A DNA stretch of 64,000 nt from Roseicyclus sp. (GCA_018401965.1 JAGYJU010000008.1:1-64000); one strand, 5' to 3'; shown: positions 26,185-34,936, counted from the stretch's first letter. The notes: a model not told the origin generated them from the letters alone. Numbers and translations are program-made.

Positions 26185-28203
26185 TCAGGTAAAGGGCCAG
26201 GGAAGGACAAGGAATTCTTGCAGCAGACCGGCGGGGAAATCCCGGCCCAGAACGCCGCCCAGCGTGCAGATCAAGGCGATGCCACTTGCCGACAACAGCA
26301 GGGTCTTGCCCCAGGTCAGACCCGCGCGCATGCGGAAGAACGCCACGAGGAAGATACCCAGTGCCAGGATGAAGCCCAAGAGCGCCGACAGGCCCAGCAG
26401 GAAGGCGAACCAGCCCAGCGTCGGCCACAGTTTGTGCGGCGCCTCGGCATCTTCGCCGCCCTGTTCGTTGTCGGCAAAGATGGCATCGGTTTCCGTCGCG
26501 GTGCGCATGCGCATCAACAGGAAGACACAGCCGATCAGGGTCGCGGTGCCCACGGTCAGCGGGAACACCTTGTCGCCGGTGTAGCCGATCAAGGCGGCAT
26601 TCCACAGCGCCGCCATGACATAGGCCGTCAGCGCCATGAGGAAGAGCACCGGCGCCCGCTTGCGGCCCGTGGGCGGGTTGTCATTGCCCAGCACCTGCTT
26701 GCCCTGCTTGATCCCGACCCAGATCGACACGACAGTCAGCGCCAGGATGCACAGCACCAGCGGCGAGGCGACATAGTCCAGCATGCCGTCCAGCCCACCC
26801 CGGCGCAGGCGCGACCCGGCAATCTGGTAGACCTGGTTGGCAAAGGCCTCGGCCTGGTGTGACAGCACGAAGCCGATCAGGAAGGCCGGGCGCGAAAACT
26901 CGAACCGGCGCAGCAGGATGCCGATGACACCGATACCCATCAGCGCCGCCAGGTCGCCCAGCGATTGCCGCGACTGGAAGGCGGCGAAGGCGATGATCAT
27001 GAACAGGAAGGGTGCCACAAGGGTAAAGCGGATCGTGGTCAGTTTCGCGATCGGTGTTGCCAGCAGGATGCACAGACCGGCGCCGACCACATTGGCCAGC
27101 GCAAGCGACCAGACGATCGTGTAGGTGATGTCGAGGTTGTTGCGCACCATGTGCGGGCCGGGGTCAAAGCCCAAAAGCGCGATCCCGCCCAGGAACACCG
27201 CCATCGAGCCCGACCCGGGGATGCCGAAGATCAGCGTCGGAACAAGCCCGCCGCCTTCCTTGGCGTTGTTCGAGCTTTCCGGCCCGATCACGCCGCGGAT
27301 GTCACCCTTGCCGAATCTGGATTTGTCCTTGGACGACTGCACCGTGTAGCCATAGGCGATCCAGTCCACGACCGACCCGCCAAGGCCGGGGATCACGCCG
27401 ACCATCACGCCGATGGCGGAACATTTGATCGACAGCCAGATGTTGCGCCACCAATCGCGGATGCCGTCGAACCAGCCCTTGCCCAGGCCGCCATCCTTGG
27501 AAATCGCCCGGTCCTGCCGCAGCAGCGATACGATTTCGGGAATGGCAAAGATGCCAAGGCCCACGATGACAAGGCTGAACCCGTCCAGCAGGTAGGGAAT
27601 TTCGTAGCTGGCCATGCGCAGGCTGCCACCCGCGCCACCTTCGCCCACGGTGCCCAGCATCAGCCCGAGACCGGCCGCGACCACGCCCTTCAGGGGGATG
27701 CGCCCGGCCAGGATCGCCACCATCGACAGGCCCAAAAGCGTCAGCGCCAGCATCGCGGGAATGTTGAAGGCCAGGATCAGCGGCCGCGCGATCAGGATGA
27801 AGGCGGTCAGCACCAGCGCGCCAAGCAGCCCGCCAAAGAGCGACGAGATGAAGGCCGCCGACAGCGCGCGCGCCGCCTCGCCCTTTTTCGCAAGCGGGAA
27901 GCCGTCCAGCACGGTGGCCTGGCTGGCCGTCGATCCGGGGATGCCCAGAAGAACGCTGGAGAATGTATCGGATGTCGGCACGACCGCGATCAGGCCCACC
28001 ATCAGCGCAAGGCCGGAAATCGGTTCCATCCCGAAGATGAAGGGCAAGACAAGGCTGAGGCCCGCGATGCCGCCAAGACCGGGAAAAATGCCGACCGAAA
28101 GCCCGAGCAGAACGCCCAGAACCAGAAAGGCCAATTGTTGTGGCTGGGTAATCAGGGCAAGCGCGTCGATCAGCGCCGGTCCCGCCGTGGCGAGCAGCTC
28201 CAT
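26185..28203 (-). CDS. Tripartite tricarboxylate transporter permease, TctA fused to TctB
   Basis: 672 residues. The first ~500 residues are TctA: LGVLLGLSVGIFPGLGGIAGL, the TASQATVLDGFPLAKKG segment and PESSNNAKEGGGLVPTLIFG, with ~12 membrane helices. A linker (GNDNPPTGRKRAPV) joins a ~150-residue TctB-like domain with four helices. In most TTT systems TctB is a separate small protein, as in the second system of this window. Together with the periplasmic TctC it drives secondary uptake of carboxylates. The gene follows tctC after 140 bp holding a strong hairpin, and precedes prpF. Confidence 0.88.
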   Translation of the reverse strand: MELLATAGPALIDALALITQPQQLAFLVLGVLLGLSVGIFPGLGGIAGLSLVLPFIFGMEPISGLALMVGLIAVVPTSDTFSSVLLGIPGSTASQATVLDGFPLAKKGEAARALSAAFISSLFGGLLGALVLTAFILIARPLILAFNIPAMLALTLLGLSMVAILAGRIPLKGVVAAGLGLMLGTVGEGGAGGSLRMASYEIPYLLDGFSLVIVGLGIFAIPEIVSLLRQDRAISKDGGLGKGWFDGIRDWWRNIWLSIKCSAIGVMVGVIPGLGGSVVDWIAYGYTVQSSKDKSRFGKGDIRGVIGPESSNNAKEGGGLVPTLIFGIPGSGSMAVFLGGIALLGFDPGPHMVRNNLDITYTIVWSLALANVVGAGLCILLATPIAKLTTIRFTLVAPFLFMIIAFAAFQSRQSLGDLAALMGIGVIGILLRRFEFSRPAFLIGFVLSHQAEAFANQVYQIAGSRLRRGGLDGMLDYVASPLVLCILALTVVSIWVGIKQGKQVLGNDNPPTGRKRAPVLFLMALTAYVMAALWNAALIGYTGDKVFPLTVGTATLIGCVFLLMRMRTATETDAIFADNEQGGEDAEAPHKLWPTLGWFAFLLGLSALLGFILALGIFLVAFFRMRAGLTWGKTLLLSASGIALICTLGGVLGRDFPAGLLQEFLVLPWPFT

Positions 28204-28300
28204 CGGGATGTTCCTTGGTTATGGGGCCATTGACCCGACGGGCGGGCACAGGCTGCGCCGGAACGCGACCGGGATCGGTCTTCGGGTCCGGCAGGAAATT

Positions 28301-28330
28301 GCCCCGGCCCGCAGGATCGCGGGCCGGGGC
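28301..28330 (-). promoter_or_regulatory. Strong intercistronic hairpin between tctC and tctAB
   Basis: GCCCCGGCCCGC (28301-28312) and GCGGGCCGGGGC (28319-28330) are perfect 12-bp complements around a 6-base loop, 14 bp beyond the tctC stop on the minus strand. There is no T-run. Such hairpins often protect the binding-protein mRNA and reduce expression of the permease downstream, keeping binding protein in excess. Confidence 0.7.
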
Positions 28331-28343
28331 ATCTGGGCGGAGA

Positions 28344-29453
28344 TCAGTTCAGCGAAACGCCGTAGCTGTCCTGAAGCCAGTTGATGACGAAATCACGCGA
28401 TTCCGCTTCGGCCCGCGTGCCAAGACGGAAAGCCGCCTGTGCAGCCGTGCCGGTCATCTGCGGGTAGACGCCCAGTTCGGCGGCTGCCATCTCGCGGAAA
28501 TCGGGGCGCGCAACGATTTCATTGATCGCGTTGGTGTAGGCATCAACCACGTCCTGCGACGCGGTGCCGGGCAGGAACACCATCTTTTGGGCCGGGAAAC
28601 CGGCGGTGAAGAAGGTCATCCATGCATCCCAGGCCGGGCCTTCGGTTTCGCAAGCAGGCGTTGCCTGGCACACCTCGTAGAAGGACGGCATGTCGGGGAA
28701 GGTCGGATCGCGCACGATGTTGCCATCATTGTCCAGCGCACCCCAGGACATCATCGGCACGGCAAGGCCGCTGTCGACCATGGGCTGAACCGACCGGATA
28801 TAGGCCGAGGAGGTCTGGTAATCGATGTTGGCTTCGCCACGCTCGAACATCAGGCGGCCATCGCCACGGCCTTCGATGCCAAAGACCGGCTGCACGTCCA
28901 TGCCCAGCATTTCCCAGGCCAGGTTCGGCACAAGGTCAAGACCGGTGGCGCTTTGCGCGCCCCAGATGAGTTCGCTGCCCGCAAGACCGGTCGCATCCAG
29001 GCCGTTCATCAGTTCGGCCATGTCGGGCGGAAGATAGGCGACGCCGCCGGTGCCGGACACCAGGACGACCTGCCAGTCGTTGTATTCGTAGCGCACGCGC
29101 GGATCGCCCAAGAGGTAGGGGAATTGCGTGGAGCCCGAAGAGCCGAAGATCAGCGTGCCGTCATCGGTGGTCTGTTCCTGGAACCAGTTCGCACCGCTGG
29201 TCGAGCCTGCACCGGGGCGGTAGCGCACCACCACGGTGGGGTTGCCCGGCAGGTGTTCCGACAGGAGGGGGGCAAAGAAATTCGCCCAGCGTGCCGAACC
29301 GCCCGATTCCGAGAACGGGATCACGAATTCGACGGTCTTGCCTTCCAGCGTGAACCCGCCGTGGGCGTCGGCCAGTGCCGTGCCCGCCAGTGTCGTGCTC
29401 GCAGCAAGAATTGCGAGCGCCCCGGCAAGCCGGCGCGTCGTGTGATGTGTCAT
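28344..29453 (-). CDS. tctC: TctC/Bug-family periplasmic carboxylate-binding protein
   Basis: A 369-residue periplasmic solute-binding protein: signal peptide (MTHHTTRRLAGALAILAAS...ALADA), then the Bug-type fold with GKTVEFVIPFSESGGSARWA, TVVVRYRPGAGSTSGANWF and a long variable second lobe. It is longer than the usual ~320 residues, with a large insertion in the middle, so its ligand may differ from citrate. The ATG at 29453 follows GGGAGGACTACC. It is the first gene of the minus operon and is divergent from a TctDE-like sensor pair, the usual arrangement for TTT regulation. Confidence 0.88.
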   Translation of the reverse strand: MTHHTTRRLAGALAILAASTTLAGTALADAHGGFTLEGKTVEFVIPFSESGGSARWANFFAPLLSEHLPGNPTVVVRYRPGAGSTSGANWFQEQTTDDGTLIFGSSGSTQFPYLLGDPRVRYEYNDWQVVLVSGTGGVAYLPPDMAELMNGLDATGLAGSELIWGAQSATGLDLVPNLAWEMLGMDVQPVFGIEGRGDGRLMFERGEANIDYQTSSAYIRSVQPMVDSGLAVPMMSWGALDNDGNIVRDPTFPDMPSFYEVCQATPACETEGPAWDAWMTFFTAGFPAQKMVFLPGTASQDVVDAYTNAINEIVARPDFREMAAAELGVYPQMTGTAAQAAFRLGTRAEAESRDFVINWLQDSYGVSLN

Positions 29454-29502
29454 GGTAGTCCTCCCTTTCGCGCCGGGGCTCCCTTCGGTGCGGTCGTGTC
29501 GG

Positions 29503-29511
29503 TCACATGAC
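29503..29511. promoter_or_regulatory. Candidate TctD operator, copy 1 (TCACATGAC)
   Basis: In the 150-bp divergent region, TCACATGAC lies inside the wider palindrome GGTCACATGACC (29501-29512). A second copy occurs exactly 75 bp away. The pairing suggests binding sites for the response regulator encoded next door; this is pattern-based inference only. Confidence 0.4.
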
Positions 29512-29577
29512 CTGCGCGCCTGCCCCGCGTCCCGGCTCAATGGTGCTACCATGACCCGCCAACCTTGCGTAAAGCTT

Positions 29578-29586
29578 TCACATGAC
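29578..29586. promoter_or_regulatory. Candidate TctD operator, copy 2 (TCACATGAC)
   Basis: Second exact TCACATGAC, 17 bp before the response regulator ATG. Spacing of 75 bp to copy 1 is about seven helical turns, so both sites face the same side of the DNA. Confidence 0.4.
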
Positions 29587-29603
29587 AGGGAGGCGAGATC
29601 ATC

Positions 29604-30287
29604 ATGAGAGTGGTTCTTATCGAGGATAATCAAAGCCTTGCGCAAGGTATCACCTATAGGTTGCAAGACTTGGGGCATTCTGTGGACGTGATTTCCGACG
29701 GTTTGGCGGGGGATGAATTCCTGGGAAGGGGTGGTGGCGACCTGGTGATTCTCGATATCAACCTGCCCCGGATGGATGGTTTGTCGGTGCTGCGCGCGTT
29801 GCGGGCGCGGGGCGATGGGCGGCCTGTTCTGCTGCTGACCGCGCGGGCCGAAACCCATGACCGGGTCGAAGGTCTGGACGCGGGCGCCGATGACTACCTG
29901 GTCAAACCCTTCGCCATGGCCGAGCTGGAGGCGCGGGTGCGCGCGCTGACCCGGCGGCGGTCGCAAGACCACCGCCCGACGCTGCGGCTTGGGCCCTTGA
30001 CGCTCGATCTGACCGGGCGGCAGGTGGCGATCGCGGGCGCCGCGCAGGATCTGCCCCGGCGCGAAATCGCGGTGCTGGAATCGCTCTTGCTGGCCGAGGG
30101 CCGGACGGTGTCAAAGGCCGATCTGCTGGATCATGTCTATGGCACCGGCGCCGATGTCGAGGAAAGCGCGATCGAGGTGCATGTCTCGCGGCTGCGCAAG
30201 CGGTTGAAACCCCATGGCCTGTTGATCGGGGTGCGGCGCGGCATGGGCTATGCCATCGGGCTTGCCGATGACGCGGCGCTGGCCTGA
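29604..30287 (+). CDS. TctD-like response regulator
   Basis: A 227-residue OmpR-class regulator: receiver VVLIEDNQSLAQGITYRL with phospho-acceptor in LVILDINLPRMDGLS and K in DDYLVKPFAMAELEAR; winged helix with AGAAQDLPRREIAVLESLL, ESAIEVHVSRLRKRLK and GVRRGMGYAIG. The ATG is preceded by GGGAGGCGAGATCATC. It is transcribed away from tctC and overlaps the kinase gene, the classic TctD-TctE layout that induces TTT transporters when their substrate is present. Confidence 0.9.
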   Translation: MRVVLIEDNQSLAQGITYRLQDLGHSVDVISDGLAGDEFLGRGGGDLVILDINLPRMDGLSVLRALRARGDGRPVLLLTARAETHDRVEGLDAGADDYLVKPFAMAELEARVRALTRRRSQDHRPTLRLGPLTLDLTGRQVAIAGAAQDLPRREIAVLESLLLAEGRTVSKADLLDHVYGTGADVEESAIEVHVSRLRKRLKPHGLLIGVRRGMGYAIGLADDAALA

Positions 30288-31833
30288 GGCGGTGGTGATC
30301 GTGCGGTCCCTGCGCCTGCGGCTTATGGTGATCATCCTTGCGCCGCTCATGGCCCTGTCGGTGGCCATCGGCGTCTGGCAGATCGAACAATCGCGCCAGA
30401 CCGCGAAAGAGGTCTTCGACCGGTCGCTGTTGACCACGGCGCTGGCCATCGTGGGCGATGTGGCGCGGTCGGGGGGCGACGCGATTTCGCTGGCCACGCG
30501 CGACCTGTTGTCCGACACCTCGGGCGGGCCGGTGTTCTACCATGTCTACGCCCCCGACGGGGTTTACGTGACGGGCTATTCCAGCCCCCCGGTCGCCCCG
30601 ACGCGCATCCTGAACGCGGACCCGGCCGAAGGCCCGCAGTATTTCGATGCCGCCTACAACCGGCGTCCGGTGCGCGCGCTGCGGCTGACCGACGTGGCCA
30701 CGCTGGACGGGATCGCGGGCAGCTACACCTATACCGTCTGGCAGGAGCTCGAGGTGCGCGAGGCGTTTTTGGGCGAATTGATCCGCGACACCGTTCCGAT
30801 CCTGGTGTTGATCCTCGGGGTTCTGGCGCTTGTGGTCTGGTTCGGGGTGGTCATCGGCCTGCGCCCGCTGGTCGATCTGGAAGACGCGATTTCGCGCAGG
30901 CGGTCCGATGATCTGCGCCCGATCCGCCGCGCCGTGCCCGCCGAGGTGCAGGGGCTGGTGCGGCGGCTGAACGTGTTGTTCGGCCAGGTGACCCAGGCGA
31001 TGGACACGCAGCGCACGCTGATTTCCAACGCCGCCCACCAGTTGCGCAACCCCATCGCGGGGATCCTGGCGCTGGCCGAAGCCGTCAGGTCCGCGCCCGA
31101 TGCCGAACAGGCCCGCGCGCGCGCCGCCGACCTCGTGCGGTCCGCGCAACATGCCAGCGACCTGGCCAACCGGCTCTTGACGCTGGAACGGGTGCAATCC
31201 GACAGCGCACAGCTTGACCTGAGCGATGTTGCCCTGCCCGATCTGCTGGACGAGGTGCTGATGCCGCACCGGGCCGAGATCGCGGCGCGCGGCCTTGGGC
31301 TGTCGCTGCATCTGCCCGACGGTTTGCCGCCCTTGTGCGCCGACCGGATGCTGTTGCGCGAGGCCCTGACGAATATTGTCGACAACGCCTTGGTGCATGG
31401 TGGCCATGCCTTGACCCGGATCGAGATTGCCGCCGCCGCACGGCCCGCTGGCGTGCGCCTGACTATCAGCGATGACGGGCGTGGCATCGCCTCGACCAAG
31501 CATGCGATGGTCCTGGCGCGCTTTGGCCAGGCAGAGCCGGGCGAGGGGTCCGGGCTTGGCCTGTCGATCGCCGAGGCGGTGGCCCTGCGCCATGGCGGGC
31601 GGCTGACATTGTTGGCCGCCGAGGATGAAATCGGGTTGCGCGCGGGGCTCTGCGTGGCGCTGGACCTGCCGCTGGTTCCACTGCGCGCGCGGCGGCATGA
31701 CCCCGGGCGCGGTCAGGCCGCGCCGCCGCCCCCCTTGGGGCCATCGCCATCCGCGTCGCGCCGCGCATCCAGCCGCATCATCCGGGCCAGGATCGGCGCC
31801 CCCGAAATCACCAGCAACACCCGCGTCAGGTGA
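30268..31833 (+). CDS. TctE-like sensor histidine kinase
   Basis: About 520 residues. An N-terminal membrane helix (LRLMVIILAPLMALSVAIGVW) is followed by the 2CSK_N periplasmic sensor domain found in TctE kinases (VFDRSLLTTALAIVGDVARS), a second helix (VPILVLILGVLALVVWFGVV), HAMP, H-box NAAHQLRNPIAGILALAEA, N-box EALTNIVDNALVHGG and GEGSGLGLSIAEAVALRHGG. Both ends are uncertain. ATG 30268 overlaps the regulator; GTGs at 30292-30301 are alternatives. The catalytic domain ends near residue 470 and the frame runs on ~50 low-complexity residues, overlapping the convergent AbrB gene by 121 bp. Confidence 0.85.
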   Translation: MTRRWPEAVVIVRSLRLRLMVIILAPLMALSVAIGVWQIEQSRQTAKEVFDRSLLTTALAIVGDVARSGGDAISLATRDLLSDTSGGPVFYHVYAPDGVYVTGYSSPPVAPTRILNADPAEGPQYFDAAYNRRPVRALRLTDVATLDGIAGSYTYTVWQELEVREAFLGELIRDTVPILVLILGVLALVVWFGVVIGLRPLVDLEDAISRRRSDDLRPIRRAVPAEVQGLVRRLNVLFGQVTQAMDTQRTLISNAAHQLRNPIAGILALAEAVRSAPDAEQARARAADLVRSAQHASDLANRLLTLERVQSDSAQLDLSDVALPDLLDEVLMPHRAEIAARGLGLSLHLPDGLPPLCADRMLLREALTNIVDNALVHGGHALTRIEIAAAARPAGVRLTISDDGRGIASTKHAMVLARFGQAEPGEGSGLGLSIAEAVALRHGGRLTLLAAEDEIGLRAGLCVALDLPLVPLRARRHDPGRGQAAPPPPLGPSPSASRRASSRIIRARIGAPEITSNTRVR

Positions 31834-32807
31834 TGCACAATGATATAGCCCAGGTCCGCGCCGACGATGATCGCCAGCACGGTCATTTCCGCCTGTCCGC
31901 CGGGGGCGAAGGCAAGAAACCCGTCCACGGCGGGCGCAAGGCCGAACAGCACCACCACCTCGGTGAACAGCGCGGCCAGCCCCGCCAACATCAGCACAAA
32001 GATGACGCCCGCGCTGACATCGCGGCGGATTTCATGCAGGGTGACGCCGACGTATCCGACGCCGATGCCGATGCCGATCATGAATTGCGCGGTCAGGATC
32101 GCCTCGGCGGGGGGGCGGAAATGGATCACGTCCAGCATCGACAACGCGCCGGTCACGATCATCGGCCCGAGGATCGAGGCGCCGAACAGCCCGATCCGCT
32201 CGCCCCCCTTCCAGCCGATCAGCGCCGCCGCGACCATGATCGCCATTTCCGACAGCGGCAATTCGGATGCGGGCGCGCCGATCGGGTTGCTGAGCGATAC
32301 GCCAAAGCCCTGTGTCAGGATCAGCGGCGCGACCGTGACGATGATCAGCACGCGGGTGGCATGGATCAGCGACAGGGCGCGCACATCGCCGCCCGCTTCC
32401 TGGCCAAAGACCACCATGTCCTGCAAGCCGCCGGGCATGGCCGCATACCAGCTTGTCGCCCAGTCAAAGCCGTAGATCTTGCGAAAGAACGGCACCCCCA
32501 CCAACCCGATCACCGCGACATACAGCGGGATCAGCGCGACCGAGGCCGCCATTTGCGGCAATCGCGCGATGACTTCGGGGGTCAGGGATGCGCCCACGGC
32601 CACGCCGAGGATTGTGCGCGCAGCGACCGAAACTTGGCCCAAACCCTTTAGCGGCGCGCCCAAGAGCGCCGCCAGAAGGCAGGCCGACAAGGGGCCGAAC
32701 AAGAATGGCAAGGGCAGGCTGAAGACCCAGAACAGAGCCGTTCCACCGGCCGCAAGCCCCACGGTCAGGGCTTGGCGTTGCAATGTCATGGGGTTTGGCC
32801 TTGGCAT
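31713..32807 (-). CDS. AbrB-type (PF05145) integral membrane protein, putative transporter
   Basis: A 364-residue membrane protein with ten to twelve helices arranged as a duplication: LPFLFGPLSACLLAALLGAP and GLGQVSVAARTILGVAVGASLTPE in the first half, GWKGGERIGLFGASILGPMI and TAQFMIGIGIGVGYVGVTLHE in the second. The family is often mislabelled AbrB transcriptional regulator or ammonia monooxygenase. It is divergent from the GntR-tcuA-tcuB operon, so it is a good candidate for carboxylate import or export there. ATG 32807 gives MPRPNPMTL; ATG 32789 is the alternative. A second member lies at 52025-53141. Confidence 0.75.
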   Translation of the reverse strand: MPRPNPMTLQRQALTVGLAAGGTALFWVFSLPLPFLFGPLSACLLAALLGAPLKGLGQVSVAARTILGVAVGASLTPEVIARLPQMAASVALIPLYVAVIGLVGVPFFRKIYGFDWATSWYAAMPGGLQDMVVFGQEAGGDVRALSLIHATRVLIIVTVAPLILTQGFGVSLSNPIGAPASELPLSEMAIMVAAALIGWKGGERIGLFGASILGPMIVTGALSMLDVIHFRPPAEAILTAQFMIGIGIGVGYVGVTLHEIRRDVSAGVIFVLMLAGLAALFTEVVVLFGLAPAVDGFLAFAPGGQAEMTVLAIIVGADLGYIIVHHLTRVLLVISGAPILARMMRLDARRDADGDGPKGGGGAA

Positions 32808-32879
32808 GGTCTTCTGTCTCCACGGCTCTTGCATATGCCTGTATCCAGCCGTATGCAATCGCAAACCAGCGGGGATCGC

Positions 32880-33548
32880 ATGCCTCAGGACAGCCATCAG
32901 ACACCGGACAGCGCGCAGGGCCATGACACCTATACCCGGCTTCTTGCCGAGATCCGGCATGCCCGGCTGGCGCCCGGTGACCGCCTGACCGAAACAGATC
33001 TTGCAACGCGGTTCGGCACCTCGCGCACCCCGGTGCGCGAAGCCATCCGCCTGCTCGAGGCCGATGGGCTGGTGACGCATACCCCGCGTGTGGGGGCGGT
33101 GATCCGGCAACTGGATTACGCCGAGATCACCGAGCTTTACGAAATGCGCGGCGTGCTGGAAGGCACCGCCGCGCGGTTCGCGGCGCGCGCCGCCTACCCA
33201 TCGGAAATCGACGAAATGGCGTCGATCAACGCCGATATGGCGGCGTCCACCGGGGATATCGACCGGCTGTACGAGGCCAATCGCCAGTTTCACGACATCT
33301 TGCGCAACGCGGCGCGCAACCGCTTCTTGCTGCGCGCGGTCGAGGCGGTTCAGAAAACCCTGCTGATCCTTGGCCCCTCGACGATGGAGGAGGGGCCGCG
33401 GGCGGCAGCGGCTGTGGCCGAACACGCAAGGCTGATCGACGCGTTGCGCGCGCGCGACGGGGATGCGGCCGAGACCGCGATGCGCAGTCATATCGAGGCC
33501 GCGCACCGCGCCCGGCAAAAACAACTGCGAAAGGGAGGCGACAGATGA
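32880..33548 (+). CDS. GntR-family (FCD/FadR-type) transcriptional regulator
   Basis: A 222-residue regulator: winged helix-turn-helix near residues 15-80 (APGDRLTETDLATRFG, SRTPVREAIRLLEADG, RVGAVIRQLDYAEI) and an all-helical FCD ligand domain with metal/ligand residues in ITELYEMRGVLEGTAARFAA, ANRQFHDILRNAARNRFL and EHARLIDALRARD. FCD regulators commonly sense organic acids. The start at 32880 follows AGCGGGGATCGC; an upstream ATG at 32853 is also in frame. Its stop overlaps the tcuA start (ATGA), so it is the first gene of the tricarballylate operon and probably its repressor. Salmonella uses a LysR protein (TcuR) instead. Confidence 0.85.
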   Translation: MPQDSHQTPDSAQGHDTYTRLLAEIRHARLAPGDRLTETDLATRFGTSRTPVREAIRLLEADGLVTHTPRVGAVIRQLDYAEITELYEMRGVLEGTAARFAARAAYPSEIDEMASINADMAASTGDIDRLYEANRQFHDILRNAARNRFLLRAVEAVQKTLLILGPSTMEEGPRAAAAVAEHARLIDALRARDGDAAETAMRSHIEAAHRARQKQLRKGGDR

Positions 33549-34936
33549 CCAAGCTCGATCAAACGCCATGGGATATCGTGATCGTGGGGGGCGGCAACGC
33601 GGCGCTTTGCGCGGCCATCGAAGCCGCCGAGGCGGGCGCGCGCGCCCTGATCCTGGAGGCGGCGCCCAAACCCTATCGCGGCGGCAATTCGCGCCACACC
33701 CGCAATTTCCGCTGCATGCATGCCGGGCCCCTGTCGGTGCTGACCGACAGCTACGGCGAAGATGAATATTTCGACGACCTGATCCGTGTGACCAAGGGCC
33801 AGACCGACGAGGCGCTGGCGCGCATGACGATCCGCGCCTCGGAGGCCTGCCTGCCCTGGATGGAGGCGCATGGCGTGGCCTTTCAGCCGTCGCTGTCGGG
33901 CACCTTGTCGCTGTCGCGCACCAACGCGTTTTTCCTTGGGGGGGGCAAGGCGCTGGTCAATGCCTATTACAACACCGCCGAAGACCTGGGCGTGACCGTC
34001 GCCTACGAGGCGGAGGTGGTGCAGATCCATGTCGAAGAGGGCCGGTTCGAAGGTGTCACCGCCAAGATCGCCGGGGCCGAAACCCGGATCGAGGGCGGCG
34101 CGCTGATCCTTGCCTCTGGCGGGTTCCAGGCCGATCTGGATTGGCTGGCGCGCGCCTGGGGGCCATCGGCCAAGAATTTCCTGATCCGGGGCACGCCCTA
34201 CAACCGCGGTGTCCCGCTCAAGCAGATGCTCGACAAGGGCGCCGACAGCGTGGGCGACCCGACCCAGTGCCACGCGGTGGCGATCGACGGGCGGGCGGCG
34301 AAATTCGATGGTGGCATCGTCACGCGGCTGGATTGCGTGCCCTTTTCCATCGTTGTGAACCGCGATGGCGACCGCTTTTATGACGAGGGCGAAGATGTCT
34401 GGCCCAAACGCTACGCGATCTGGGGGCGGCTGGTCGCAGCCCAGCCCGACCAGGTGGCCTATTCGATCATCGACAACAAGTCGCGCGACCTGTTCATGCC
34501 CTCGGTCTACCCGCCCATAAAGGCCGACACGCTGGAGGGGCTGGCGCAACAGCTTGGCCTGCCGGGCAACAAGCTTCGGGAAACCGTCGACGCCTTCAAC
34601 GCCGCCTGCCGCGAGGGGGATTTCCACCCCACCGAACTGGATGGCCTGTCGACCGAGGGGCTGACCCCCGCGAAAACCAACTGGGCGCGCCCGATCATCG
34701 AGCCGCCGTTCTTCGGCTATTCGCTGCGCCCCGGCGTGACCTTTACCTATCTCGGGCTCAAGGTCGATGAAACCGCCCGCGTGTCGGGGCCGCATGGCCG
34801 CTTCGACAATATCTGGGCGGCAGGCGAAATCATGGCCGGGTCGATCCTTGGCCAGGGCTACCTGGCAGGGTTCGGCATGACCATCGGCACCGTATTCGGA
34901 CGCATCGCAGGACAGGAGGCCGCGGCCCATGTTTGA
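33545..34936 (+). CDS. tcuA: FAD-dependent tricarballylate dehydrogenase TcuA
   Basis: A 463-residue flavoprotein of the fumarate reductase/succinate dehydrogenase type. FAD motif WDIVIVGGGNAALCAAIEA at ~9-27; family stretches RGGNSRHTRNFRCMH, LASGGFQADLDWLAR, FDNIWAAGEIMAGSILGQG and LAGFGMTIGTVFGRIAG match TcuA. The enzyme oxidises tricarballylate (propane-1,2,3-tricarboxylate) to cis-aconitate, giving electrons to TcuB. The gene overlaps both the regulator upstream and tcuB downstream (8 bp). No signal peptide, so it acts in the cytoplasm. Confidence 0.92.
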   Translation: MTKLDQTPWDIVIVGGGNAALCAAIEAAEAGARALILEAAPKPYRGGNSRHTRNFRCMHAGPLSVLTDSYGEDEYFDDLIRVTKGQTDEALARMTIRASEACLPWMEAHGVAFQPSLSGTLSLSRTNAFFLGGGKALVNAYYNTAEDLGVTVAYEAEVVQIHVEEGRFEGVTAKIAGAETRIEGGALILASGGFQADLDWLARAWGPSAKNFLIRGTPYNRGVPLKQMLDKGADSVGDPTQCHAVAIDGRAAKFDGGIVTRLDCVPFSIVVNRDGDRFYDEGEDVWPKRYAIWGRLVAAQPDQVAYSIIDNKSRDLFMPSVYPPIKADTLEGLAQQLGLPGNKLRETVDAFNAACREGDFHPTELDGLSTEGLTPAKTNWARPIIEPPFFGYSLRPGVTFTYLGLKVDETARVSGPHGRFDNIWAAGEIMAGSILGQGYLAGFGMTIGTVFGRIAGQEAAAHV

